From: an uncultured Dorea sp.
Lineage (GTDB): Bacteria > Bacillota > Clostridia > Lachnospirales > Lachnospiraceae
NCBI GenBank assembly: GCA_910584575.1
Contig: CAJUBG010000007.1
Coordinates: 1-64,000 of the forward strand
DNA: 64,000 nt
Direction of reading: 5' to 3'
Shown one piece after another: positions 51,316-61,032 of the stretch; the stretch's first letter is position 1, and the number at the start of each line of letters is the position of its first letter. Under the pieces are notes generated by a model that was not told the DNA's origin, ran no database searches, and was given only the letters and a program-made list of their open reading frames with translations. A program made the position numbers and the translations under genes.

Positions 51316-52839
51316 CTATGTCTTGGCCTTCATCCATGCTGTTAGCATGATACACATCTCAGATAAAGCAACAATAGCAGATTTTCTGTAAAATGCAGTC
51401 ACGAGTGCTAAATATGCCAACGAACATATAAACAACGCAAAAATAATATAAATAAAAAAATATATCCAATTATAAAATACAGGCGTATTCAACTCCGCAA
51501 TATAAACTACCAAGAGCGATAAAACAGAAGTAACCAACATATATATAGTATCTTTTACCCATCCGCCATCCATAAGTTTTTTCGATACAAAATAGAAAAA
51601 ATCTATAGTACGATAAGCAAGCGACACTATCGTCGCCATTAATACGCCATTGATACCGAACTTTGATACAAGCAGGATCGAAAAGACAAGATTGATGAAG
51701 GTCTCCAAAACAGCTTGTTTCGCTGTCTCCTTAAAAAAACCAGTCGAATTAACTGCAACTACCTCCGGCCATCTGATGACATCCAGATAATTAGAAAGGA
51801 AAAAAAGCAACGGAAATACCATGCTCAGATAATTTTCATCAGTAAAATTCCTTGTGTAAATTCTGATAAACGGCATGGTTGACACAGCGGCGGCAGTCAA
51901 TACCGTACCTGCTATGAAACGATACCAGATTTTAAAATTATTATAGTTCTTCCTAAACTGCGCTTTATTGAGACTATAGATCTGCCCAAATGAAGCCTTA
52001 GTCCCATTTGATATCCCTTTAATCATCTGTGATACCTGGAGGAAAACGGTATAATAGACAGTGTAAACGCTTACTGTTTTGAGATCGCAGAAAAAAGTAA
52101 GGGTCAAGACGTCAATATTAGAAAATATCGTCGCGGAGATCGTATGCACCAGAACATACTTGCTCTTGCTCAGAGCAATCTTATTCGGCTCTGCCGAAAG
52201 GTTCAGCGTTTTATACTTTCGATTCACAATCATGTAGATAACCAGCATCTGTAGTATCGAGACGGCCACATAAGAAAGCTGAACAACAATGATATCCTTC
52301 CCAAGCAGGATAAGTACGATCCTTGAAAAATTGGTGACTAGCGTTGATATGAGTGTAACTACATTTAGAATATATGCGCGGTTGTCTGCCTCCAACAGGA
52401 TAGTGTATTTCCCTATGAAAAAATATTTTACTGCAGATGGTATCGCGGATAGAAATACCAAGCTGCTGATTAGCCAAAAGGGAAGGTCGGATGTGACGCA
52501 ATACGGATAGATAACACACAGTACGCACACAATCAGTACAAAATAAGTCCCCGTCTTTTTATAGAACTTGTTTGTCGCGGACATGATTCCATTGACGCCG
52601 TCCTGATCCCTTTTTGCAATGGAATTGTAAAGAGACTGAGCTGCTGCACCACCGATTCCAGCTTCAAGAAGGTTCACGTATATCAGTATATTGTTAATAG
52701 ATGAAATAAGACCATTCGTATCTGAACCAAAATTCTCAACATACAATTTAGGGAGAATGATGCCCATAATAAGGATTAACATTTTCCCGCCCAGATCCGT
52801 TATTATATTCAACGCACTGCGTTTCTTAAACTCGTACAT
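51316..52839 (-). CDS. Polysaccharide flippase (Wzx/MATE-like)
   Basis: This 507-residue membrane protein has 12 to 14 hydrophobic segments and the start of Wzx-type exporters (RSALNIITDLGGKMLILIMGIILPKLYVENFG). It flips lipid-linked repeat units across the membrane. It overlaps the preceding GT4 gene by 14 bp. There is a single Wzx-like gene and one polymerase in the cluster, fitting a Wzx/Wzy pathway. Confidence 0.9.
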   Translation of the reverse strand: MYEFKKRSALNIITDLGGKMLILIMGIILPKLYVENFGSDTNGLISSINNILIYVNLLEAGIGGAAAQSLYNSIAKRDQDGVNGIMSATNKFYKKTGTYFVLIVCVLCVIYPYCVTSDLPFWLISSLVFLSAIPSAVKYFFIGKYTILLEADNRAYILNVVTLISTLVTNFSRIVLILLGKDIIVVQLSYVAVSILQMLVIYMIVNRKYKTLNLSAEPNKIALSKSKYVLVHTISATIFSNIDVLTLTFFCDLKTVSVYTVYYTVFLQVSQMIKGISNGTKASFGQIYSLNKAQFRKNYNNFKIWYRFIAGTVLTAAAVSTMPFIRIYTRNFTDENYLSMVFPLLFFLSNYLDVIRWPEVVAVNSTGFFKETAKQAVLETFINLVFSILLVSKFGINGVLMATIVSLAYRTIDFFYFVSKKLMDGGWVKDTIYMLVTSVLSLLVVYIAELNTPVFYNWIYFFIYIIFALFICSLAYLALVTAFYRKSAIVALSEMCIMLTAWMKAKT

Positions 52840-53938
52840 ATCTGGTATATATGTCCTCCAATTCCTTAACAGTCACATTAATATCATAAGCCGAACGAAC
52901 CGCTTTCACTTCTTTTTCGTTCAGTCTTTCACTATTCCTGATAATCTCATCTGCCCATAATTCTGCTGCCTTCTTTTCATTAATATCCGCTATTGGTAAG
53001 TAACGGAGTGTCCCTGAAGGATTAACAGCATCCACCAGCCGATCTGAAACAATCCCACACAGGCCATTAGCCTGCGCCTCTACCGGGGCAATACCAAATC
53101 CCTCTGATAAAGAAGGAAATAGAAAAATATCCGCCGCCGAATAAAACACTTCCGGATGCTGTACCATTCCTGTAAATATAATATCCTCCTCCAAACGCAT
53201 CTCCTTAGCTTTTCGCTGGATGGCGCCATTCAGGACATCCAAGCCAACAAGCATCAATTTTACATCTTTCCTCTTTTTCTTTACCTCCCGTAGTACACTG
53301 AGCAAGAACATTTGATTCTTCACAATGGAGAGCTTCCCAATGTTAAGCATTACAAAAGCCTCCTTAAGCCCATATTCCCTCCGAACCTGCTCCCTTACCT
53401 TCTGGGCAAAACTGAATCTATCGCAGTCAATGGAATTGGGAAGAACTTTATACCCTCCTCCGAACATCCACCGCCCTGCTTCCTTAGAGCAGGCAAGAAG
53501 GGTGTCCGCATATTTATGCACTATTTTTTTATTTATTCTCATACGACACTTAACCCACCATGAAAAATTATAAACAGATAGATGGGCATGGGCATGGGCA
53601 TGGGCATGGAGTCCTGCTTCTTTTGCAAACCTGATTGCATAAATATTCACCAAAGCAACTGTATTGAAATGAATCTCATCTATATCTACACTTTTATAGA
53701 AATCCATCCATGCTTTCCTGAGCACATGATACCCGTTCCTTATCCCTATCTCAGGCGTGATATATATTTTTCCTCCAAGTGCTATAATCTCATCCTCATA
53801 GGCTATCTTTAAGTTTCTGTCTGATTTTGCAAAATCAAATTGTATTTTCGTTCTGTCTATCGCTCGATAATAATTCATAATGAAAGTCTCTATACCGCCA
53901 TAATTACCAGACATGCCAAATTGAAGTACTCGTATCAT
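52826..53938 (-). CDS. Glycosyltransferase family 4
   Basis: The 370-residue enzyme has the GT-B fold: GMSGNYGGIETFIMNYY at the N-terminus and the donor-binding EGFGIAPVEAQANG (GPGTF-like) at about residue 285. The acceptor-side loop LHAHAHAHAHLS is extended by a 6-bp tandem repeat (four copies of GGGCAT on the plus strand at 53584-53607), where relatives have a shorter HSHxS-type loop. It overlaps the flippase gene by 14 bp. Donor and acceptor sugars cannot be told. Confidence 0.87.
   Translation of the reverse strand: MIRVLQFGMSGNYGGIETFIMNYYRAIDRTKIQFDFAKSDRNLKIAYEDEIIALGGKIYITPEIGIRNGYHVLRKAWMDFYKSVDIDEIHFNTVALVNIYAIRFAKEAGLHAHAHAHAHLSVYNFSWWVKCRMRINKKIVHKYADTLLACSKEAGRWMFGGGYKVLPNSIDCDRFSFAQKVREQVRREYGLKEAFVMLNIGKLSIVKNQMFLLSVLREVKKKRKDVKLMLVGLDVLNGAIQRKAKEMRLEEDIIFTGMVQHPEVFYSAADIFLFPSLSEGFGIAPVEAQANGLCGIVSDRLVDAVNPSGTLRYLPIADINEKKAAELWADEIIRNSERLNEKEVKAVRSAYDINVTVKELEDIYTRYVRV
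53584..53607 (-). repeat. Hexanucleotide tandem repeat (GGGCAT)x4 in a GT4 gene
   Basis: Four perfect copies encode alternating His and Ala. Copy number changes add or remove two residues without shifting the frame, at the acceptor-binding side of the enzyme. Confidence 0.92.
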
Positions 53939-53999
53939 ATTGCCCCCTCCACTAACCTTTTTCCAAATTTCTATTTATGAGATTCCTCCTTGTCATTCG

Positions 54000-55146
54000 C
54001 TAAAAAATACGCTCGGACAAAGCACTAAAAATCCTGTTTAGCAAATCTTCTATTTTAATACACAAGGCTGGAATACGGAGAATCTGGAATATCCGTCTGC
54101 GGATATTTTCTGTAACCACTCCCAGAAAATACCCCCCCCATACCTAAAATAGTAATGATAAATAGTAGAACCCCTGACTTATCCATCTGTGTCTGAAAAA
54201 CTTTGCCTATAATATACTCACGAATCAAAGGCTCTTCGTGAAGTAAATAAACTCCAAAAGAAGCGCCGCTTAAAGATAAAATAAATTTACGGTATTTTTC
54301 CTTTACCTCAATGTTTGAAAAATATATTAAAAGACAAATTGAGCCAATCAAAATTGTCGGAGAATTATATGACACTAACCATCCGTCAAGTAATATAGTA
54401 CCGGTTATTCTAAGGGAAGCTCTGCGTATAATGATTCTGCTAAGCCATGTTACACCGCATAAAATCAGATAGATCCACCCATAATATTTATAATTATGAC
54501 GAATAAAAAAAGTGTCTTTGTTTTTCCTAAAGAGTGCTCCTAACAGATAAAGCAGGCAGAGCCATATCGTTGAATACCCTCTGTTGAGCGCCCCGATATC
54601 ATAATAAAATATTGTAGGGAAAACAGAATACAACGTAATACATAATATAATTAACATCTTTCCATGAAATTCACCGATAGCCGAAATAAATATATCCATA
54701 TATGGCATCAGAAAAAACATAAGAAAATATGATGAAAAATACCAATACACATTATATGATATAGGAAATACTGACTTAAATACTGTTTTTAACGTCACCG
54801 CTTCAGGCACAAACAGGGCGAATAAACATGTGACGCTTAACGTATAGAACATGACCTGTAATGTCAGCCCCACTATCTGCCTGTACTTATGCTTTGACCC
54901 ATAGCCCACATAACCTGATATCAATGCAAAACAATCGACTCCTCCATAACATAAAATTCTCAGCATCCAAAAAGCTTCAAATTGGACTGTATATGGCTCT
55001 AACGCCTCTATAATGCCGCCATGTCCTAATATATGACTACCCAAAATCATTAACATAGCTATTATCCTCATCATATCTATACCATAATTTCTTGATGATC
55101 TGTCAATTTCGGAATGGCCAGAGCCAAAACTTCTAAACATATGCAC
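54000..55146 (-). CDS. Acyltransferase (acyltransferase-3 type), frame broken at a poly-G tract near the C-terminus
   Basis: The protein has about ten membrane segments and the acyltransferase-3 start RNYGIDMMRIIAMLMILGSHIL with catalytic His. In the current read it has 363 residues and ends at 54055, its last 25 codons (VFSGSGYRKYPQ...) being unlike the family. They follow a G8 run at 54132-54139. With G7 or G10 the frame continues YFLGVVTENIRRRIFQILRI and ends at the TAG at 54000, a normal hydrophobic and basic C-terminus. The gene is thus probably switched or damaged; the product would O-acylate the polymer. Confidence 0.8.
54132..54139 (-). repeat. Poly-G tract (G8) inside the acyltransferase gene
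   Basis: Eight consecutive G on the coding strand. G7 or G10 would restore the family-like C-terminus. The second such tract in the cluster. Confidence 0.9.
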
Positions 55147-55217
55147 TATTATCCTTTCATAAGTGAAAATTCTATTCCCTTAGTGTCATGACCTGTTGGT
55201 AAAATTGCCTCATCTTT

Positions 55218-56369
55218 TTATTCATTTTGAACTTCCTTATAATATAACTCTTCTAATTTCTTCACAATATGTTTAATATCCCAATCTGATATATTTGTGT
55301 ATTGAATCTCCTCCTTTGCTTCGATAATTTCCAGCGCCTTCTTTGCCCATTCTTCTTTATCTCTATTTAGACTAATAAAATGTACCAGATTGGAAATAGA
55401 ACTCTCCTTGGCAATCGTATCTGATACAATAGAAGGAATACCGGCAAACTGAGCCTCAACCAAAGATACACTTAGCCCCTCCTTAAATGATGGCATAACT
55501 AAAATATCCATCATTTTAAGCAGTTGGGGTACATCTGTTCTCAATCCCCAAAATTTTACCTGTTTCTCAAGTCCCATAGACTTTACTTTCGTTTCTATAT
55601 CTCCCTTTAAACTTCCGTCGCCGATTAGCCATAAATATGAGTGCTTATGATTTACATATATAGAATTGAATACATCAATCAAAAAATTATGATTTTTGAT
55701 ATGTACAAACCTACCAACATGTCCGATAATATAGTCCTTTTTACCTACATTATACTTTTCTCTTAACGCATACTTTTCACCTGCATTTTGATATTTCTCT
55801 ATAAATGTACCATTATTTAATACGATTGTATTATCAATTTGAAATAGTTCATTTAATTCATTACGCATCTCTTTATGTAATGCTATTAATATCATTCCCC
55901 GCTTTGCTACAAGTCTTTTCGCTGAACGAAGATCCCTTTTTCTGGCAAAACTTTTGTTCCACATCACGTTTACATCACTATGAACCGTATGAAACAGCTT
56001 CGTACTTTTTGGTACAGAGAACTCTATGTAATTGTTTAATGGCAGATGCGAATGTATAATATCAGGTTTTAATTTATGGATTATAGCTCGAACCAGAAGC
56101 TTTCCTAAAAGCCGATGAGATATTTTTTTTATAATTATTGGCCCTTTCGTAAGGGAATCTATCATATCATAGATATAAATCACTCGAATCCCTTTGTCCT
56201 TTAATTCTTGATCATAAGGAGAATGATGATTCATTAGACAGATTACAATAATCTCTATTTTATCTTTATTAAATAAGACACAATAATTTTTTACAAGAGT
56301 CTCTGCTCCGCCCACCGAGAATCCATGTATGAATTGTATAACTCTAAGTTTTTTCTTCGTTTGTTCCAT
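55218..56369 (-). CDS. Glycosyltransferase family 4
   Basis: This 383-residue GT-B enzyme begins MEQTKKKLRVIQFIHGFSVGGAETLVK and has IVMPSFKEGLSVSLVEAQFAG as the nucleotide-sugar motif. It starts within the last codons of the polymerase gene (overlap of 26 bp), so the two are coupled. An alternative start at 56405 uses TTG and is less likely. Sugar specificity unknown. Confidence 0.87.
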   Translation of the reverse strand: MEQTKKKLRVIQFIHGFSVGGAETLVKNYCVLFNKDKIEIIVICLMNHHSPYDQELKDKGIRVIYIYDMIDSLTKGPIIIKKISHRLLGKLLVRAIIHKLKPDIIHSHLPLNNYIEFSVPKSTKLFHTVHSDVNVMWNKSFARKRDLRSAKRLVAKRGMILIALHKEMRNELNELFQIDNTIVLNNGTFIEKYQNAGEKYALREKYNVGKKDYIIGHVGRFVHIKNHNFLIDVFNSIYVNHKHSYLWLIGDGSLKGDIETKVKSMGLEKQVKFWGLRTDVPQLLKMMDILVMPSFKEGLSVSLVEAQFAGIPSIVSDTIAKESSISNLVHFISLNRDKEEWAKKALEIIEAKEEIQYTNISDWDIKHIVKKLEELYYKEVQNE

Positions 56370-57762
56370 AACTTTGAGCGCCGCCTCTTTTTTTAGAAAT
56401 TCCAAAAAGAATAATAAATATACTTATGTTTGTTGCTGATATAATCTGAGCAATCGGGTTCAATATGCTCGCTCTTGGCACTGTCAAAACATAATAGAAA
56501 AAAATAAAATATATTGCCTGGAAAAAAGTGCTATTGGCTCTAAGTCTTGTCGCTTTATAAAGAACATATCCTATTATCAAATTACCCACAATAACGCCGA
56601 TATATCCAAAGTCATATAATAGTTCCGCTACATAAGACGTCCCTATTCCATCATATAGATTCAGATAATTATATGTTTTTGTAAGATATGTCATCACCGT
56701 TCCAAATTGATTAGTATTCATTGCTGCTTCAACAGTAAAGCTAGTGTAATTATTTCCTAAAATGCGATCAATAATTGAACCGAATGTATAATTAATGCCT
56801 GGCAATCTTCCTTTATATCTGACAGCATAGCCGACTAGATTAAACGTCCCGCCCTGTTCTGTCATGAACGAAATCACTCCATCCATTAAACTTTTCATTT
56901 CATAAGCTCTATCTACACGTAAAAACCCCCATGCATAGAGAAACGGCATACCGCAGAATACTATCAAAATTATTATCAAGACAGGTTTTATCTTTTTATA
57001 TGTTACTTTATTTTCTGGTTTAGTTTCTCTATAAGTGTAAAGATAAAAGAAGATAAACATTATTATCATTACAAACTCACTGCGGCTACCCTCTATGAGT
57101 TTAATAAACGGAATAATGGCCGAAAAAACTAGTAATCTCTTTGCCAATTTAGCAGGCGGATTAGTTGCAAGAGCTACAAACAGACAAGATCTGCTCATAA
57201 TCAGCGCACGTATGGCTAAGGTGGGATTTTCATAACCATAATAAAGAGATACATAGCCGTTAGCTATTGCATACCTCATCTTTTGTATCTCAAAAAACAG
57301 TGCAATTATTGTACTGATTCCCCAAAGAAATAATGAATAGGTTCTTAATTTATTTATAGCAAATTTTTCATCAGCAAAATAACGCGCAAAACCGAAATCG
57401 CCTATTTTGATTTTAATCTTTCTGCTTCCCATACAATATCCTAACGCAAGACAGACAAAGGATAAAAAAATTGCATTAATTGCAGGAATAAATTCCTCTG
57501 TAAAAAAGCCGCACATCCATTTTTCATCTTTAATCCAAAAAAAAATGATTGGTCTTGCACACAAAAAAATTACCATGCTTGCAAAATACAATGATAATCC
57601 TAATTTTTCATCAAAATCCTGGAAACAGAAAACAACAAGAAATGTCAACAAAATAGTTAGGCTGATTATTGAAATTTGTGGTGAATTTATAATATTAGCA
57701 ACTATCAATAATAATATTGCTATTATGTTTCCGCTATATAAGACAAACTTATTAATTTTCAT
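56344..57762 (-). CDS. Polysaccharide polymerase (Wzy-like, O-antigen polymerase type)
   Basis: The 472-residue protein has about 12 hydrophobic segments with long outer loops, and a NQFGTVMTYLTKTYNYLN segment of the oligosaccharide repeat-unit polymerases. It joins repeat units exported by the flippase. Start ATG 57762 (MKINKFVLY) has GGG about 10 bases upstream; a longer frame starts with TTG. Sequence conservation in Wzy is low, so the call rests on topology and context. Confidence 0.82.
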   Translation of the reverse strand: MKINKFVLYSGNIIAILLLIVANIINSPQISIISLTILLTFLVVFCFQDFDEKLGLSLYFASMVIFLCARPIIFFWIKDEKWMCGFFTEEFIPAINAIFLSFVCLALGYCMGSRKIKIKIGDFGFARYFADEKFAINKLRTYSLFLWGISTIIALFFEIQKMRYAIANGYVSLYYGYENPTLAIRALIMSRSCLFVALATNPPAKLAKRLLVFSAIIPFIKLIEGSRSEFVMIIMFIFFYLYTYRETKPENKVTYKKIKPVLIIILIVFCGMPFLYAWGFLRVDRAYEMKSLMDGVISFMTEQGGTFNLVGYAVRYKGRLPGINYTFGSIIDRILGNNYTSFTVEAAMNTNQFGTVMTYLTKTYNYLNLYDGIGTSYVAELLYDFGYIGVIVGNLIIGYVLYKATRLRANSTFFQAIYFIFFYYVLTVPRASILNPIAQIISATNISIFIILFGISKKRGGAQSYGTNEEKT

Positions 57763-57782
57763 CAGAATATTGCCCTTTATAT

Positions 57783-58916
57783 TCAGCTTTCTACAAAACA
57801 ACTTATAACATTACAAATCTTTTTCACATCTTCATATGTCAGATACATATGCATCGGTAATGAAAGTACATGTGCACTTACATAGTCTGCATAAGTGCAA
57901 CTCCCTTTTGCATAACTGTACATCTTATAATCTGTATTGGTAATATAATGCACGCCAGGATAAATATCATTCTTGTTTAATTCTTGAATAAGTTCATCTC
58001 TCCGTTCAACCAGTATCTGAAAAAGATGACATGAAGATTCGCATCCAACTTCCATTCGGACAAATTTTATCTTATCTTTAAGGTGGTCTAACTCCTTTTG
58101 ATACCATTTTGACAATTGCCTTCTATAAGAATTGTCTCTATCAAGATACTTAAGTTGGACGAGTCCAATGGCTGCCATGACTGAATTACCATGCCCCTTA
58201 TCCCCTAAATAGTCTACATCGTATTTCCACTTATAAGCTCCGTTGTTAGAACTTCTGGCATATGTATCTTTATTAATTCCAAGCCAACTATACTTCCGCA
58301 CAATCTCATCCAGACGGCTATCCTTAAAACATATCATACCACTATCGGCAGTCGGAAGATTTTTTACCGCCTGATAACTGTAAACTACTACATCTGCCTC
58401 TTGTCCTGGTATCACTCCGTCTAAACGAGTTCCTGACATATGGGCTGCATCTATAATCAACTTTAATCCATTTTCTCTGCATATATTCACTATTTCTTTA
58501 TAATTCCCCATATTTCCACCTATGCCGACGTACATAACAGCCTTGGTTCTTTCTGATATCCTGCTTTTTACTGATTTTGGATCCAGACACATAGTATCAT
58601 CAATATCCGCAAACACAGGTTTTAAATCTGATTTTAATATAGCATGGTTTGTAGAAATAAATGTGATTGGGGTCGTAATTATTTCGTCTTGATTTTTCCA
58701 ATTATACTCGTTTTTCAATATAGCTATTGCCATATACAATCCTATAGTAGATGAATTTATAAAATGCGTATTTTGGAGACCTGTATACTTTTTCCATGCT
58801 TCTTCAAACTGAACTGTTTTAAATCCCAGTCCAGTCCACCCTGCCTCCAGGCATTCCCTTATCTCGTTCAGACACTCATTAATCTCATACTTTGCTTTAA
58901 ACACTTGAATTGCCAT
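57783..58916 (-). CDS. DegT/DnrJ/EryC1/StrS-family aminotransferase
   Basis: This 377-residue PLP enzyme makes an amino sugar on a nucleotide-sugar precursor. It has the family pattern: EAGWTGLGFKTVQFEEAW, NSSTIGLYMAI, TFISTNHAIL, DAAHMSGTR and the PLP lysine in SYQAVKNLPTADSGM. It lies in the cluster 20 bp upstream of the polymerase gene. The product sugar is unknown. Confidence 0.92.
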   Translation of the reverse strand: MAIQVFKAKYEINECLNEIRECLEAGWTGLGFKTVQFEEAWKKYTGLQNTHFINSSTIGLYMAIAILKNEYNWKNQDEIITTPITFISTNHAILKSDLKPVFADIDDTMCLDPKSVKSRISERTKAVMYVGIGGNMGNYKEIVNICRENGLKLIIDAAHMSGTRLDGVIPGQEADVVVYSYQAVKNLPTADSGMICFKDSRLDEIVRKYSWLGINKDTYARSSNNGAYKWKYDVDYLGDKGHGNSVMAAIGLVQLKYLDRDNSYRRQLSKWYQKELDHLKDKIKFVRMEVGCESSCHLFQILVERRDELIQELNKNDIYPGVHYITNTDYKMYSYAKGSCTYADYVSAHVLSLPMHMYLTYEDVKKICNVISCFVES

Positions 58917-58941
58917 TGTTTTTTCCTCCTCCTTATATGGA

Positions 58942-61032
58942 TTATCTTTTTGTTGTTTCTATTATTTTGCGAAATGCCCATTCCGGGCTGAAATTTAATT
59001 TTACATGATTTTGAAAACTGTTTATTTTGTCCATTAATTTTATCTCATCCATTCCATACAAACTCTTTAATTCATCCGTCCAGAGCATACTATCACTTCC
59101 AAGTAAAAACTCCTTACATTCATCCGGATAATACATCCTACTATAAGGCTCGTCATCAATCAAACACGGTATTCCAAATTGCGCAGCCATAAGTATGTTT
59201 AATTGACCACCAACTTTTTTGTTGGCAACAATGGGGAGAATAATAACTGTGGAATTTTTCATATAGTCCATATACTCTTCACATGGCACATTAAATAATA
59301 ATTTTACGTTATCTGGTACATGCTCAACTTTTTTCTCCCAATCATACCTAAACGCAATATAAACAAATTGATAATCGGGTAAAGATTCTGCTATATCTAC
59401 AGCTCGTTTCCAATCTCTATTCCCTCTTCCGCCACTAAAAATATACCGTTCATTGCCATGTCTAATAACAGGTTTCCGAAATTCTATGTTTGTATCGTAG
59501 ATTTCAGGCAATATATATATATTCCCAATATTCTTCACTTGAAATTTCTTCAGCCATTCTTTCCGGTCAAAATCTGTCTGCATCATAATCCTGCACATGG
59601 GATTCTCTAACTGCAGTTTTAATAGTTTATCAAACCTTGATGGATTTACTGGCGTTGAATCCCACACCCTTGAAAAAATAATTCTCCTATTCCCGAACAT
59701 TTTACTTAAATAATTGATAATTCCGGCAGTATTTCTGCTCCATACAATCAGAATATCTCCAGGTCTACTCTTAAAAAAAGCTCTAAATGCCTGTTTAAAC
59801 ATCCTATAAAAAAATTTATATCTTCCCGATTTAGTTTGAAACATTGCAGAATTATATAGCTTTGTATCCACAACCTCATAATTTAATTTGTGTTTTTCAA
59901 ATTCGTCTATTACCCATTTCTTATCATTCTTTTCATCATTTGGGCAGTTTAATACAATCCAATATTTCATTTTAATATACCTTTCCCATTCCGTTCCTAT
60001 TCTACTCAAACAATATTCTTCTCTAACAAAATCTGCATACTTCAAAGCGTTAAGCGCATACAATTCATCGGTAAGCACATCTTTGATTGCCTCTGTCATA
60101 CGTTCAATATCATTAATCGGGACAAGCCGTCCATTATACCCATTCTTTATTAACTCTCTTGGACCTCCACACGGGCAGTCTGTAGAAACACAAGGCACGC
60201 CAAGGGCTATGGCCTCCATTAAGGCATTTGGCATCCCTTCAAAATCGGATGACATCACAAACAGCGATGCGTCTTTAATCCTTTCATAAATATCATTTTT
60301 ATTGCCGGGGAGCGATACTTTATGTTCCAATCCTAATGAATTAATTATTTCTTCAAGCTGTCCCCTTAAATTCCCCTCTCCGTAAATAACCAGACGGTAT
60401 TGAGGTAAAGACTCCGAAATACTTTTAAATGCCTTGATAAGCATTTCATGATTTTTTTGTAAATTCAGCCTCCCAGCCGTAACGATTATTTTCTTCTTTT
60501 CTCCTCCGCAAACTGTAATCTCGGAAATATCCTCCTTTAAAGGATTCGGAATCACTATTCCAGGACAATTTAGTTGTTGCTTATAATAATCTTTAGCATC
60601 TTCTGTCTGAAACACAAATCCGTCTGCTTTTTTCATCAACTGTCGAGACATAATTTTTACTATTCTTTTTCCTGCAAAATGTAAGGGATCGTTTCTTTCT
60701 GATACAAAAACCTTGCACCCTGTTTTTCTACAACCCAAAATGCCGTAAATACACAACGGCACCCCCATAATAATAACTGTATCCAACTCTTTTTCTTTTA
60801 TTGTTTTACGTAACTTCTTTATCATTTTTGCAAATGTCTTAATTCCCTTATGTTTTTCAGAAAGAACTATTCTTTCAAGAGAATCCGGCAATTCATATTC
60901 TGTTTTGTTACGCTCACCTGTAATAATACAAACTTTTATGCCACGATCTGCGAAATATCTTCCTAACTGCAAAGTAACACGTTCTGCCCCGCCTCTGGAT
61001 AGCGAGCCACATAGGATACCTATATTTTTCAT
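58942..61032 (-). CDS. Two-domain glycosyltransferase fusion
   Basis: The 696-residue protein joins a full GT4 enzyme (residues 1 to about 350; MKNIGILCGSLSRGGAERVTLQLG, SSDFEGMPNALMEAIALGVPCVSTDCPCGGPRELI) to a second glycosyltransferase-like domain (about 355-696), beginning MKYWIVLNCPNDEKNDKKWVIDE with a NKKVGGQLNILMAAQFGIP donor site. The second half starts with Met in a plausible start context, so two ancestral genes seem to have lost the stop between them. It overlaps the preceding GT by ATGA. Confidence 0.83.
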   Translation of the reverse strand: MKNIGILCGSLSRGGAERVTLQLGRYFADRGIKVCIITGERNKTEYELPDSLERIVLSEKHKGIKTFAKMIKKLRKTIKEKELDTVIIMGVPLCIYGILGCRKTGCKVFVSERNDPLHFAGKRIVKIMSRQLMKKADGFVFQTEDAKDYYKQQLNCPGIVIPNPLKEDISEITVCGGEKKKIIVTAGRLNLQKNHEMLIKAFKSISESLPQYRLVIYGEGNLRGQLEEIINSLGLEHKVSLPGNKNDIYERIKDASLFVMSSDFEGMPNALMEAIALGVPCVSTDCPCGGPRELIKNGYNGRLVPINDIERMTEAIKDVLTDELYALNALKYADFVREEYCLSRIGTEWERYIKMKYWIVLNCPNDEKNDKKWVIDEFEKHKLNYEVVDTKLYNSAMFQTKSGRYKFFYRMFKQAFRAFFKSRPGDILIVWSRNTAGIINYLSKMFGNRRIIFSRVWDSTPVNPSRFDKLLKLQLENPMCRIMMQTDFDRKEWLKKFQVKNIGNIYILPEIYDTNIEFRKPVIRHGNERYIFSGGRGNRDWKRAVDIAESLPDYQFVYIAFRYDWEKKVEHVPDNVKLLFNVPCEEYMDYMKNSTVIILPIVANKKVGGQLNILMAAQFGIPCLIDDEPYSRMYYPDECKEFLLGSDSMLWTDELKSLYGMDEIKLMDKINSFQNHVKLNFSPEWAFRKIIETTKR

